A program made the translations under genes and the position numbers. From Acidobacteriaceae bacterium TAA 166 (GTDB lineage: Bacteria; Acidobacteriota; Terriglobia; Terriglobales; Acidobacteriaceae): 64,000 bases of DNA. Below the pieces are notes generated by a model. It worked only from the letters and a program-made list of their open reading frames with translations. It had not been told where the DNA came from and did not search any database. This document shows positions 45,747 through 54,992 of the stretch, in pieces (position 1 is the first letter of the stretch; every line of letters starts with the position of its first letter). The stretch spans positions 4,580,001 to 4,644,000 of the forward strand of contig ATWD01000001.1 of the NCBI GenBank assembly GCA_000421065.1, written 5' to 3'.

Positions 45747-46153
45747 ACGTTTCCTCAAACGTTGCAGCTTGTCTTAGATAGCTGGCAGCGTTCACCACTG
45801 TGTTCGATAGAGCCTGAACCCCAGCTTTTCGTTCGTTGCCCTGTCAATAGGGCAAAACGGTTGGGCGCCTACAACCTCAGAGGACGCTCAACACGCATCT
45901 AGGGAGAGTTCGTTGATCGCGTAAGTTGCCGATCTCGCCGTGGCGAGCCATTACTTGTCGGTATCTACGGGATGTATGTGAACTCTTCGGCAAATCCTGC
46001 ACTTTTCTGCAAGTGGATCGGAACCCCATTCGGTACTAAGCTTTGGTAAATGATTGCAGTGGAAAAAAACTCACAACATTGCAGAATAACTGGGAAACTC
46101 ATCGTATTAATCCGTCCGGCTTTTAGCTATTTGCGCACAGGCCGGAAAGGAAT
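45747..46153. other. intergenic region, no gene seen
   Basis: About 400 bases before the GH2 remnant. A small inverted repeat TTGCCCT/AGGGCAA at 45836-45855 lies inside, without T-run in either direction. Probably holds the former GH2 promoter. Confidence 0.4.
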
Positions 46154-46303
46154 ATGTTCATGAAATTGCGTCCCACCCTAATCGCCTTTCTGTTGATGTC
46201 AGTTGGCTACCTTCTTTCATCGTTCGCAGCCGGTAGCGATGAAGCGTCCAAGCTGACACATGGTGACCACTACTGGTCTGCCCGACTTGCTTTGTACCAG
46301 TGA
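46154..46303 (+). pseudogene. 5' fragment of the GH2 gene, cut by IS3
   Basis: ATG 46154 (GGAAAGGA upstream; ATG 46160 also possible) starts a signal peptide (MKLRPTLIAFLLMSVGYLLSSFAAG) given in parts, then EASKLTHGDHYWSARLAL. At 46293 the IS3 end begins, and TGTACCAGTGA supplies a stop within two codons. The remainder of the gene lies beyond the element at 47552. Confidence 0.7.
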
Positions 46304-46334
46304 CTAAGAGAGACACTGGAATGAGGAGAGCAAG

Positions 46335-46616
46335 ATGTCCCGAGGTAAGCGGTACCAACCCGAGCAGGTTGTGAACCTGCTGCGACAGATCGAAGTGGCG
46401 GTAGCGAACGGCAAGACGACGTCGCAGGCATGCAAGGAAGCGGAGATCGTGGAGCAGACGTATTTTCGCTGGCGCAGGGAGTATGGCGGGTTGCAGATCG
46501 ACCAGGCGAAACGGTTGAAGGAGCTTGAGCAGGAGAACGGGAAGCTGAAGCGTCTGGTGGCGAACCTGAGTCTGGATAACCTTGTGCTGAAGGACATCGC
46601 CTCGGGAAACTTCTAA
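46335..46616 (+). CDS. IS3 OrfA (HTH regulator of transposition)
   Basis: A 93-residue protein with an HTH (YQPEQVVNLLRQIEVAVAN, TSQACKEAEIVEQTYFRWRR) and a leucine-zipper-like region LKELEQENGKLKRLVANLSL. It ends at TAA 46614-46616 shortly after the frameshift site. Alone it would bind the IS ends; fused to OrfB it forms the transposase. Confidence 0.92.
   Translation: MSRGKRYQPEQVVNLLRQIEVAVANGKTTSQACKEAEIVEQTYFRWRREYGGLQIDQAKRLKELEQENGKLKRLVANLSLDNLVLKDIASGNF
46604..46610 (+). promoter_or_regulatory. programmed -1 frameshift site G GGA AAC
   Basis: In the OrfA frame the codons are GGA AAC preceded by G, a canonical X XXY YYZ heptamer. Slipping back one base leads directly into LLSPERRRSAVSH of OrfB; the OrfA stop follows six bases later. 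OrfA and OrfB frames differ by -1, as in most IS3 elements. Confidence 0.85.
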
Positions 46617-47536
46617 GCCCTGAGCGACGGCGCAGTGCGGTGAGCCATGCCTGTGAGCGTGGCGCGAGTGAGCGGCATGCGTGCCTTCTGTTGGGGCAGC
46701 CCAGGGGCACGCAGCGCTACCGGCCGACACAGCGCGAAGACGAAGATCGTCTGACTCAGGCCATCGTTGCTCTTGCCAGCCAGTATGGACGTTACGGGTA
46801 TCGCCGGATCACGGCGTTGCTGGTGCGTGCCGGCTGGAAGGTGGGCAAGGACCGGGTCGAACGCATCTGGCGTCGTGAAGGGCTGAAGGTACCGAAGAGG
46901 CAGAAGCCAAGAGGACGGTTGTGGCTCAACGATGGATCGTGTGTGCGGCTTAGACCGACGCATGCGGGCCACGTGTGGAGCTACGACTTCGTCAGCGCAC
47001 GAACGCATGACGGCCGTAGTGTGCGCATCCTCAACCTGATCGACGAGTCCACGCGCGAGTGCCTGCTGATCCGTGCGGAACGGCGTTGGTCCTCAGCCAA
47101 AGTGATCGGAGCGCTGGCTGACGTCATGGTGTGGAAGGGAGTGCCAGAGCATCTTCGATCAGACAACGGGCCCGAGTTCGTGGCCAAGGACCTGCGCAAA
47201 TGGCTTGCCGATACCGGCGCAAAAACACTGTACATCGAACCTGGATCTCCGTGGGAGAACGGCTACTGTGAAAGCTTCAACTCCAAGCTCAGAGGTGAGT
47301 TCCTCAACGGCGAACTCTTCTACTCGATGAAAGAACTGCGTGTGCTGGCTGAGCGCTGGCGCATCCACTACAACACCGTCAGGCCGCACTCTTCGCTCGG
47401 CTACAGACCTCCAGCACCAGAGGCATGGATGACTTCGACCACTTGGCAACATGGGGAGCCAGTCGCTTCGCTCCCGGCTCCCCATGTTGCCACACCCTGC
47501 ATCGATCTGATCTCAGAGGTCAATGCGCTACACTAA
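46610..47536 (+). CDS. IS3 OrfB transposase, entered by -1 frameshift
   Basis: About 308 residues with the rve catalytic core: Asp in VWSYDFVSARTHDG, Asp in HLRSDNGPEFVAKD and Glu in SPWENGYCESFNSKLRGEF, spaced as expected for DDE(35)E. YGRYGYRRITALLVRAGW and NTVRPHSSLGYRPPAP are typical of the IS3 HTH_21 and C-terminal regions. Resembles the IS407/IS2 branch. No separate start codon is needed. Confidence 0.92.
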   Translation, partial: LLSPERRRSAVSHACERGASERHACLLLGQPRGTQRYRPTQREDEDRLTQAIVALASQYGRYGYRRITALLVRAGWKVGKDRVERIWRREGLKVPKRQKPRGRLWLNDGSCVRLRPTHAGHVWSYDFVSARTHDGRSVRILNLIDESTRECLLIRAERRWSSAKVIGALADVMVWKGVPEHLRSDNGPEFVAKDLRKWLADTGAKTLYIEPGSPWENGYCESFNSKLRGEFLNGELFYSMKELRVLAERWRIHYNTVRPHSSLGYRPPAPEAWMTSTTWQHGEPVASLPAPHVATPCIDLISEVNALH

Positions 47537-47551
47537 CTCCTCACTGGTACA

Positions 47552-49109
47552 AAACAGCGGGCTAGCCAGGCGGACCCTCGCGTGGAATTCCCAGCAAACC
47601 GTCGCTTAAGCCGCCCATGTTTCCAGACAGGCCAGAGCACATCAAGGTACCGTTCCCTCCTGAGGCTTATCTTTCGGGAGTGCAGCGAAACCAGGAAACC
47701 AACATGTGGTACCGAAGAAGCTTTACCATCCCGGACTCATGGGAAGGGGAAAAGGTGCTGCTGCACTTCGGTGCAGTCGCCCACCAGTCCGCGGTCTATA
47801 TCAACGGGCATCTTGCCACGACGCACAAAGGCAGCTGGGAAGCTTTCGAAACCGACATTATATTATGGAGACTATACATTCACGTCAGGGATCTGGCAGA
47901 CGGTATGGTTGGAACCTGTTGCGCGCGCTCTTACATTCAAGATCTCGTCATCACCCCCGACTTGGGTCGTTCGATCGTCAAGGTGAGGGCCGAAGTGCAC
48001 GGCGCGCCAGGCCAGATTCGCATTTTGTGACAGCTGATGGGGAAGCTGTTAGTCAGGTCTCCGGCAGCAGTACGATTCAATTTGAGATTCCGATATCTCA
48101 TCTGCGCCCGTGGTCACCGTCCGACCCCTTTCTCTATGACTTGAGGGTTGAGCTTGTCGATCAAAAAAATGCTGTCACGGATCAAGTGAAAAGTTATTTC
48201 GGAATGCGATCCATTCGTCTTGGCATGGTGGATGGTAAATTGCGGCCTTTGCTGAATGGCAAATTCGTCTTTCAAATGGGACTGTTGGATCAGGGCTACT
48301 GGCCCGATGGAATCTACACCACTCCAACGGATGAAGCACTGAAATCTGACCTGGAAACCGCCAGGAAGTTTGGCTTCAACCTTGTGCGCAAGCATGCCAA
48401 GGTGGAACCACAACGCTGGTATTACTGGGCAGACAAACTTGGATTGCTCGTCTGGGAGGATATGCCGTCCATGTGGTATCTGGACGATCAGCCGACGCTG
48501 ACAAGAAAGCAATTCGAGACCGAGTGGCAGACCATCATCCAGCAGCATCAAAATTCGCCGGCGATTGTCACCTGGGTACCATTTAACGAGAACTGGGGCG
48601 CCTATGACGTCTCCCGCATCGCCGTATGGACGAAGACCCTTGATTCAAGCCGGTTGGTGGATGGCAACACGGGCTATAATAACGCTCCCGGCTATCGTCC
48701 GGCACCCGGCGATCCCGGCAACGGCGATTTTGCCGATCTGCATATTTACGTCGGTCCCGGCGATCCTCCGCAGCCCAGTGCCACGCGAGCAGCCGCTCTT
48801 GGAGAATACGGCGGCGTTGGTCTGATAGTGCCCGACCACATGTGGCCAGGGAAGCACAAGGCGTATGAGATGCAGCCCACGGTTGAGGATTTAACGAAGC
48901 GCTTTGAGCAGGTCCAATCAAACCTGTTGCCATTGATCAAAGACAAAGGCCTTAGCGCTGCCGTCTACACTCAACTTACAGATGTAGAAGAAGAAGTAAA
49001 TGGCATCACCACTTACGACAGAAGATTCGAGAAGATGGACTGTCAACGCATCCGCGCGGCGAACGAGGCAGTCCTCGCAGCCGCCCGGAAACTCAACGGG
49101 GGCCAATAG
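47552..49109 (+). pseudogene. 3' part of GH2 glycoside hydrolase, frameshifted
   Basis: Beyond the IS the gene resumes: FPDRPEHIKVPFPPEAYLSGV, MWYRRSFTIPDSWEGEKVLLHFGAVAHQSAVYINGHLATT, then after a gap of about 35 missing residues TSGIWQTVWLEPVARA. Two more shifts lead into the catalytic part in the frame ending at 49109. The active-site Glu pair is present: acid/base in WVPFNENWG and nucleophile probably in ALGEYGGVG. It resembles beta-galactosidase/mannosidase-like GH2 enzymes. Given IS interruption plus at least three defects, it is non-functional. Confidence 0.85.
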
Positions 49110-49261
49110 TTTTTTCCAGTAGTTGCGAGCCGCTTGTGAGAAGTCCGATGCAACGACCAATGTTAGACGGCCTGGATTATGCAGTGTCTGACGAATCGCT
49201 TTTGCTACTTTTCGGTGTTGTTTTCGAGTTGTAGAAGAAGATTGAGGTCTAGTCCTTTGTC

Positions 49262-49519
49262 TGGTTTTCGTCATGAGCTGAGTGAGGCCCAGTGGCGTCT
49301 GGTGGAGCCCGTTCTTCCCGCCAACGGCGCGGTGGCGCGAGCATCGTGAGTTGGTGAACGCGATGTTCTGGAAGCTGAACACCGGCGCCGGCTGGCGCGA
49401 TCTGGCCGAACGTTACGGCCCCTGGCAGTCTGTCGACGACCGTTTTCGCCGCTGGGAACGCGACGGAACACTTCAGGATACAGTCTCTGCCTTCGCAGCG
49501 GACGGGCTTTCGCGGCGGT
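49262..49519 (+). mobile_element. IS5-family transposase remnant
   Basis: Fragments of the IS5-type N-terminal domain: HELSEAQWRLVEPVLPANGAV, then after a frame change WREHRELVNAMFWKLNTGAGWRDLAERYGPWQSV and FRRWERDGTLQDTV. The DDE part is absent. The fragment is joined directly to a PDZ-domain gene fragment at 49520. Confidence 0.75.
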
Positions 49520-49789
49520 TTGAACTACTATCGCTCCATCCAGCACGGATTTGATTTCTCCGCCCCTTTCAAGGGAATGCGGATCAAACGGCCATCGTTC
49601 TTCCTTAGCCGGGCAGAAGAGCTTGGCTTCCGTAAAGGTGATCTCATCACCGCGATTGAGAGACAAGCCGTTACGTCCCTTGTTGATCTTCGCAAAATTC
49701 TGAACAAGTCCGATCCTAAGATAAAGAAAGTTCAAGTGATTCGCGGAGTCGAAAAGCTGGAATTCAAGCTTACGAGTTCGTCAATATAG
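49520..49789 (+). pseudogene. C-terminal PDZ-domain fragment
   Basis: About 89 residues from TTG 49520. FKGMRIKRPSFFLSRAEELGFRKGDLITAIERQAVTSLVDLRKILN and VQVIRGVEKLEFKL (in parts) form a PDZ domain, with GFRKGDLI as the GL-type core. The preceding NYYRSIQHGFDFSAP resembles the strand before PDZ in secreted proteases. The N-terminal parent is replaced by the IS5 remnant. Confidence 0.6.
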
Positions 49790-50257
49790 GAACGCTGCCA
49801 GCGTACCGAAGCGCTCCTTGGCAAGAGACGCGGTTGATACCGAGAGACGATAGGCTTCTCGTCAGTCAGCCGCTCTGTCTTCGCATTTGAAGATAAATCG
49901 CCAATGGGCTCATCGACAGAGCTATAACTGGCGTTGAATATGTTCCGGCCACGGATTTTTTAGTGAGTTACGGCAGTAAACGTCACAGCGTAAGAGACAG
50001 CCAATAGGGCCGACTGCAGTGTTTAAGCCGCGAATTCGAGGCGTGGATTCAGGATTAGGCCGTGCGTAGGCATCTGAAGCGGGATGCGGATCACTGAATA
50101 AAACCGTCCTCTGCTCAGAATCGCCAACCGCGATGGATGCAAGCCGTAAATACAAGCATTTAGTAAAACGGATCGATTGCTCTGCAGTTCGGCGGTTCGA
50201 TTCCTCATTACTTCAGAGGACAGGATTAGCGGCCAATACAGAGCCGCTAGTCAGCGG
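49790..50257. other. intergenic region, no gene seen
   Basis: About 470 bases without a supported gene. GGTTCGATTCC near 50205 resembles a tRNA T-loop but no acceptor or anticodon stem can be folded around it. Confidence 0.4.
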
Positions 50258-50827
50258 TTATTTCGCTCTTCGCCTAATGCCGATGAGCAGCCCGGCGGAG
50301 ATGCCGATCGACTGCTGATGGCCGCCGGCGAAGCTGTAGTCATAGGCCGGTTCCAGATACCACCCAAAGCGGTGTTTTCCCGTTGGCCAGAACATGAAGT
50401 CTCCAGCCAGCTCTGCCGAGAAGAAATCCGTCGTTTTCCCATTTTGTCTCAGGTGAGCCCATTGCGGTCCCACGCCCAGCATGAACTCAGCTTTCTTCGA
50501 GAGGTCCCAAGGCTTCTTGAACAGAAAATCTGTGTCCCATTCCGTTGAGTGACGGGTGTAGAAGGGCGAGACGCCTGCCTCCAGTTCAAGCCAGTTCTCG
50601 ATGGGGGTACACTCCGCCGCAAGGTTTGGCGCGAATGTCGCAGCGCCTCCGCTGAAGTTCCAGCTGGTGGATGCCCCTACCTCTAGGATGGCGATGGTGT
50701 CGTCGGCATCTTGGGGGGCCTTGGACGGAGGAGTGGATGGATCATTATGAGTCATCTGCTCACGGGCGGGTAGGCAGCACAACAGAAAGACGCACGCTCC
50801 GGCGAGCGTGAAGGTCCGTATACGCAT
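50258..50827 (-). CDS. outer-membrane beta-barrel protein
   Basis: A 189-residue protein from ATG 50827 (GGAG six bases upstream). Signal peptide (RTFTLAGACVFLLCCLPA), then alternating strands with aromatic girdles: IAILEVGASTSWNFSGG, AEFMLGVGPQWAHLR, ELAGDFMFWPTGKHRFGWYLEPAYDYSF, ISAGLLIGIRRR. Likely an 8-stranded barrel of the OmpW/porin-like kind of unknown role. Co-directional with the Cys-rich gene upstream. Confidence 0.75.
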   Translation of the reverse strand: MRIRTFTLAGACVFLLCCLPAREQMTHNDPSTPPSKAPQDADDTIAILEVGASTSWNFSGGAATFAPNLAAECTPIENWLELEAGVSPFYTRHSTEWDTDFLFKKPWDLSKKAEFMLGVGPQWAHLRQNGKTTDFFSAELAGDFMFWPTGKHRFGWYLEPAYDYSFAGGHQQSIGISAGLLIGIRRRAK

Positions 50828-50886
50828 AGAATTCTCCAGTTTCAAGGCTGAGCCGAATCCGTGCCGAGGGCGCGGACGAGGGTGAG

Positions 50887-51219
50887 CTAGGAGGCGACGA
50901 TACGGGGCGGGCGAAATATGGTGGAGTGCGGGGCAAGAGCAGACTGGGGCGGTTCAGGTACAACACCCGCGGGTGCGGCGTTTAAGGGGACAAGACCCTG
51001 TTCGACATTCGGGAGTCCGTAGAACCCGCAGCAGGTGCAGATCCCATTACAGTTATCCGGCGCGACCGGATGAGAGTGCTTGAGGATAGACTGCTGCGCG
51101 GACGCGACGGTGAAGGAAACACCATCACACAGATCGCAATGGGGTGGGCTCGTGGTAAGCCAGAACAGCAACGCGCAAAGTAGCCACGCCCATACGCGAT
51201 GTCGATTCCCGCTGTTCAT
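50887..51219 (-). CDS. small secreted Cys/His-rich protein
   Basis: A 110-residue protein with an N-terminal hydrophobic helix (VWAWLLCALLFWLTTSP) followed by HCDLCDG and HSHPVAPDNCNGICTCCGF. The Cys clusters CxxC and CxxxCxCC plus His suggest periplasmic metal binding, and the neighbouring ars genes point the same way, but I do not recognise the family. It ends 60 bases before the beta-barrel gene. Confidence 0.6.
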   Translation of the reverse strand: MNSGNRHRVWAWLLCALLFWLTTSPPHCDLCDGVSFTVASAQQSILKHSHPVAPDNCNGICTCCGFYGLPNVEQGLVPLNAAPAGVVPEPPQSALAPHSTIFRPPRIVAS

Positions 51220-51290
51220 CCCCCAACGATAAATGATCGGTTCAACACCCGCATCTCTACGCTAATTCGGTGGCACAGGGATAAAACCTC

Positions 51291-52007
51291 TCAGGCGGCT
51301 GGGCGGTACAAACGTCTTCGTAACCAGAACGCGACGTTCACGAGTCTAATAAGCGCAGGAACTTCGATCAACGGCCCAACCACCCCGACAAACGCCTCCC
51401 CCGGAATTCAATCCGAACACCGCGACCGCTACGGCAATCGCCAGCTCGAAGTTGTTTCCCGCGGCGGTGAATGAGAGCGTAGCCGACTGAGCGTAGTCTG
51501 CGCCCAGCCGTTTCCCCATCCAAAAGCTGACCAGGAACATGATGAGGACGTAGAGAACCAGAGGAACAGCGATCTTCACGGCATCCAACGGAAGCCGCAC
51601 AATCAGGTCTCCCTTCAGGGAGAACATCACCAGAATCGTGAACTGCAGCGCGATGAGCGTCAGCGGGCTAGTGCGCGGTAGGAAGCGCGTCCGATACCAT
51701 TCCTCCTCCTTCGCCTGGATGAGCGCGTAGCGGGTGAGGAATCCCGTTGCAAACAGCACACCCAGATAAAGGCCGACACTCTTCGCAATCTGACCAATCC
51801 CAATCTGTACGACATTGCCCTGAAGCCCGAACCACTTGGGCAAAACGGTGAGGAAAGCCCATGCGTAGACGCTGTAGAAGAGGACCTGAAAGACGCTGTT
51901 GATAACAACCAGCCCGGCGACGTAATCCCTATCACCCTCCACAAGCTCATTCCAGACCAGCACTATCGCAATGCATCGAGCAAGCCGATCAGGATCAAGT
52001 CGCGCAT
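51291..52007 (-). pseudogene. acr3: ACR3-type arsenite efflux permease, truncated and frameshifted
   Basis: The central region is clear: VLVWNELVEGDRDYVAGLVV, INSVFQVLFYSVYAWAFLTVLP, LSFTAAGNNFELAIAVAVAVFGLNSG. The first ~110 residues are missing: coding begins near 52007 (RDLILIG), right after the arsR stop, with a frame break near 51985. At the other end, within CCTCCCCCGG near 51393, the frame shifts; the expected end (GVVGPLIEVPALI, then LVNVAFW) lies in another frame to TGA at 51291. Formerly exported As(III). Confidence 0.8.
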
Positions 52008-52012
52008 GTAGG

Positions 52013-52389
52013 CTAGCTCACCGCGCAGGAAGCCGTGGGCAGCGGAGCACCTTCGAGCGCTGGGTATTTCGACGGGGAGCAGCAAGCCTTCGTGAGACGC
52101 GCCTTATCCGCTTGCATAGCTTTGTCTTCCTTAAGCCAGTCGAGCGTCTGCCGGAGAATCTGGGTTGCTCCGATGTGCCGCGGCATGACGATGCGGTAGT
52201 GCATCCATTTGCCTTCGCGCCGGGCAGAGACGATGCCGGCGTTTCGCAGGTAGGCGAGATGACGAGAAATCTTCGGCTGGGGGCCGCCCAGAATCTCTAC
52301 GAAATAGCAGACGCAGACTTCCTGTTCTCCCATAAGGTTCAGCAGCCGGAGACGAGTGTTGTCCCTAACGCCTGGAAGAACTGCTGCAT
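52013..52389 (-). pseudogene. arsR: ArsR-type arsenic repressor, N-terminal frameshift
   Basis: MGEQEVCVCYFVEILGGPQP and KISRHLAYLRNAGIVSARREGKWMHYRI are textbook ArsR, with the ELCVCDL-like metal site as EVCVCYF; the C-terminal tail has ACCSPS. The first helix, MQQFFQALGDNTRLRLLNL from ATG 52389, is one base out of frame: a G is missing in TTAGGGACAAC. Translation from the internal ATG at 52333 would still give the winged helix and metal site but lack helix 1. Confidence 0.8.
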
Positions 52390-52422
52390 GTCGAATTGTG
52401 CTTTTCGAGCTATGCGCTATGT

Positions 52423-52444
52423 ATACGTTTTAACGAATACGTTT
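52423..52444. promoter_or_regulatory. ArsR operator candidate, ATACGTTT direct repeat
   Basis: ATACGTTT at 52423-52430 and 52437-52444, 14 bases apart, immediately upstream of the arsR start. Location and sequence fit an ArsR binding site. Confidence 0.55.
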
Positions 52445-52895
52445 GCAGAGGAAGGTGGGTCTGAAGGTGCTAGCACAACACGACCATCGCCTTCGATGTG
52501 AGGATTAAGGGAAGCTCCAGTGCCGAGCTTTAGGGGCCGGCCGGTTTGCCGAATTGCAGCAATGCGAGACTGGAATAATCGATGTCGGTGGTGATGGTTC
52601 GAAATCCAACTGGTTGTCGGAATCCATCTACACCGCCGGCCCGTAGATCAATCGCTTTGAACTGCCCTTCGACATATTCAGTGGCACGAATGAAACCAGG
52701 AGTACCAGTGAGACTCCCATTGAGCTCATCGCTGGCTAGTACTTGACGTGGGCGAACCACGCATCCTCTCTGGCTTGTTCCGTCGTCTGCGACGTATGTT
52801 CACTGGAAGCATCCGGTATGTGATACGAGTTCTCAGAGACAGTCTGCAAAAACAACAAGCCAATTGAAGTGATAACAATAGCTGACTTTAGAAAA
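52445..52895 (-). pseudogene. N-terminal fragment of a secreted M28-like peptidase
   Basis: Reading on the minus strand: signal region LKSAIVITSIGLLFLQTV, WFAHVKY, then after a one-base gap LASDELNGSLTGTPGFIRAT, EYVEGQFKAIDLRAGGVDGF and, after another shift, LKLGTGASLNPHIEGDG. This is the start of M28-family aminopeptidases with PA domain. The protein stops being recognisable where the ars promoter begins (52445); the catalytic domain is absent. Confidence 0.7.
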
Positions 52896-52959
52896 GTTTC
52901 TAAGTACGATGCGCATTATGGATTGACTCGGGTAGTATGGATAAAGGGGGCGGTTTGGT

Positions 52960-54930
52960 TTACCGGGTGGCTTTCAAGTATTTATCGAGGAAAGCAAGCT
53001 GTCGTTCGTAGGAATCCTGCCGATGCTCTCGCTGCTGGAATCCATGCCCCTCGTGAGGGTAGGTAATGTAGATGAAAGTCTTGCCGGCCTTTTTAAGTGC
53101 AGCGGCCAGTTCCGACGACTCCTGAGGCGGCACCTGAGGATCCTCTTCCCCGTGAAGAATGAGCAGAGGGGTTTTGATTCGATCGACATCGAGAAGGACA
53201 TTCGCCTTACGGTAGACTGCAGGCTTCAAATCCGGAGGCCCTCCCATCTTCGTCTCCCAACGAATCTTTGAATTTCGATTCGTATAACGAAGAAAGAGTG
53301 CGCGATCGACAACTCCAAACATCTCGATTCCCGCAGCAAAGGTATCCGGCAATTTCGCAACTGCATTTGCAACTATCGTTCCCCCATGGCTCCCACCGCC
53401 GATGGCTACGCGTTTCGGATCGGCGATTCCTGCGTCGACGAGATACTTCACCGAAGCTCCAATATCGTCGATCTCTCCTCCGCCCGAATCTTTGACATTG
53501 CTGTTGCGAAAGCGCTCTCCATATCCTGTACTTCCACGGAAGTTCGGCTCAAGAACGACGTAACCTTGTTCAGCTAGATAGAGAGACCACGGAGAGAGAC
53601 TCAGCATGACTTGGCCCTCAGGACCGCCATGCGCCCAGATGACAGTCGGATAATGCTTACCTGCCTGGTATTGCGTCGGTTTATAGAGAATGCCAGCGAG
53701 GGGAAGACCATCCTTACTCTTGAAGTGAACGACCTCAGGAGTGATGCCAAGGTGCTCATATTTCGAGGGCTCGACAGGTTTGAGGGGCTGTGCTTCGCCC
53801 GTTCCGTTGACTTGGGCTGCATAAGTCAACGGAGTGTGGAGCGCCGTTCCACGAGAGAAATAAATCGTCTTGCTATCGGGCGACCATTGAGGGGTTGATT
53901 CGATGCCTGTGAGATTGGTTAGCCGCGAAGGATGACCGCCTGTCGCCGAAACAATCCAAAGATGATGTTCTTCAGCAAGGTCGCGGTTTGAAGAGAAAGC
54001 GATCGACTTGCCATCAGGGGAATAAACAGGGTTCTCATCTTCTCCAGGACCTGTTGTTAGCTGCTTCGGCTTACCTCCTCCCGCCGGTATCAGCCATATC
54101 TTGTCCCAACCAGATTCCTGCAACACGACCGCCAGAGTCTTACTGTCGGGCGACCATGAGGCTGTGTTAATCGCCCATGCCCCGCCGGGATCATTTTTAG
54201 CAGTGTAGAGATCGATCGGAGCCGCGACCGCCTTTCCCGATCGGGGATCGAAAGAAACCACCTTGAGCTTTCCCGAAAAGAACTCTCGAGAACGTTCCGT
54301 ATAGGAGACGTGTGTGCCGTCCGGAGACCAGGAGGGGTTTGGATCGAATCGATCCGAGGAGACTGCATCGCCGTGATCGGGCGCGGAGTTGGCAATAATG
54401 TCAGTTCCGCGATAGATCTCTGTTGCAGCGACAAACTGCTCATCTTTGCCATCCTCTCTGACGACGTACAACTCGTTGAACCCCTTACGTCCGGATTGAT
54501 AGAGAATCCATCCACCATTGGGATTCCACAACGGATGGTGATCTGTCGCTCCACGTGGATCGCCAGGGCCCTTCGGATCGTGGGTTAGGCGTACAGGTTC
54601 TCCGCCGGAAAGATTGACTATCCATATGTCTCCTTCGCTAACGTAGGCGATGTGCTGACTATCGTGTGACCAGCTCAACTCTGTCTTTTGAGCGAAAGAC
54701 TGGGTCAGTCTTTTTCGAGAACCTCCATTAGCGGGGACGATTGTTACTTGTCCTGCCTCCGTCAACGCAAAATATCTCCCATCGGGTGAGAGAACATTTG
54801 AGGATTCGCGAACGTTGGTTGAGAGAATGTCGTCGATGGTTAAGGCCATTATTGGCGATGTCGCTTGTACAGTCGAAGAAAGAGTCAGTGTTGCTACCCC
54901 GACTAGACCCCACAGTTTCAGACGAATCAT
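52960..54930 (-). CDS. S9-family prolyl oligopeptidase/dipeptidyl-peptidase-like, secreted
   Basis: A 656-residue protein from ATG 54930 (AAGGA five bases upstream). Signal peptide (WGLVGVATLTLSSTVQA), then a seven-bladed propeller of PD40-type repeats (LSPDGRYFALTE, WSHDSQHIAYVSEGDIWI, YSPDGKSIAFSSNRD, WSPDSKTIYFSR). C-terminal hydrolase: nucleophile Ser in IGGGSHGGTIV, Asp in LHGEEDPQVP, His in YPHEGHGF. Cleaves small peptides, typically after Pro. Directly downstream of the second TonB receptor, so both probably serve uptake of peptides. Confidence 0.92.
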   Translation of the reverse strand: MIRLKLWGLVGVATLTLSSTVQATSPIMALTIDDILSTNVRESSNVLSPDGRYFALTEAGQVTIVPANGGSRKRLTQSFAQKTELSWSHDSQHIAYVSEGDIWIVNLSGGEPVRLTHDPKGPGDPRGATDHHPLWNPNGGWILYQSGRKGFNELYVVREDGKDEQFVAATEIYRGTDIIANSAPDHGDAVSSDRFDPNPSWSPDGTHVSYTERSREFFSGKLKVVSFDPRSGKAVAAPIDLYTAKNDPGGAWAINTASWSPDSKTLAVVLQESGWDKIWLIPAGGGKPKQLTTGPGEDENPVYSPDGKSIAFSSNRDLAEEHHLWIVSATGGHPSRLTNLTGIESTPQWSPDSKTIYFSRGTALHTPLTYAAQVNGTGEAQPLKPVEPSKYEHLGITPEVVHFKSKDGLPLAGILYKPTQYQAGKHYPTVIWAHGGPEGQVMLSLSPWSLYLAEQGYVVLEPNFRGSTGYGERFRNSNVKDSGGGEIDDIGASVKYLVDAGIADPKRVAIGGGSHGGTIVANAVAKLPDTFAAGIEMFGVVDRALFLRYTNRNSKIRWETKMGGPPDLKPAVYRKANVLLDVDRIKTPLLILHGEEDPQVPPQESSELAAALKKAGKTFIYITYPHEGHGFQQREHRQDSYERQLAFLDKYLKATR

Positions 54931-54992
54931 ATAAATCCTTGTTGTTTCAAAGAAGAGCTTTTTAGGTGGCCATTGACGGGTCATTGCCCGCT

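Larger units (their letters stand above)
46293..47551 (+). mobile_element. IS3-family insertion sequence, apparently intact
   Basis: About 1.26 kb bounded by TGTACCAGTGA and its exact inverse TCACTGGTACA. Contains overlapping orfA and orfB joined by a slippery heptamer. The three catalytic acidic residues are present, so the transposase could be functional. The bases either side (GCTT, AAAC) are not a duplication, so flanking DNA was probably lost, matching the gap in the GH2 gene. Confidence 0.92.

Noticed and set aside
45836..45855. TTGCCCT/AGGGCAA hairpin as terminator
   Set aside because: No T-run on either strand and no gene ending close by.
50130..50220. Possible tRNA with GGTTCGATTCC T-loop
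   Set aside because: No 7-bp acceptor stem, anticodon arm or D-arm could be folded around it; chance match.
49520..52895. M28 peptidase split by inversion, with its C-terminal PDZ at 49520 and N-terminus at 52.9 kb
   Set aside because: The PDZ fragment equally resembles the end of other secreted proteases, and no catalytic segment links the two, so common origin cannot be claimed.
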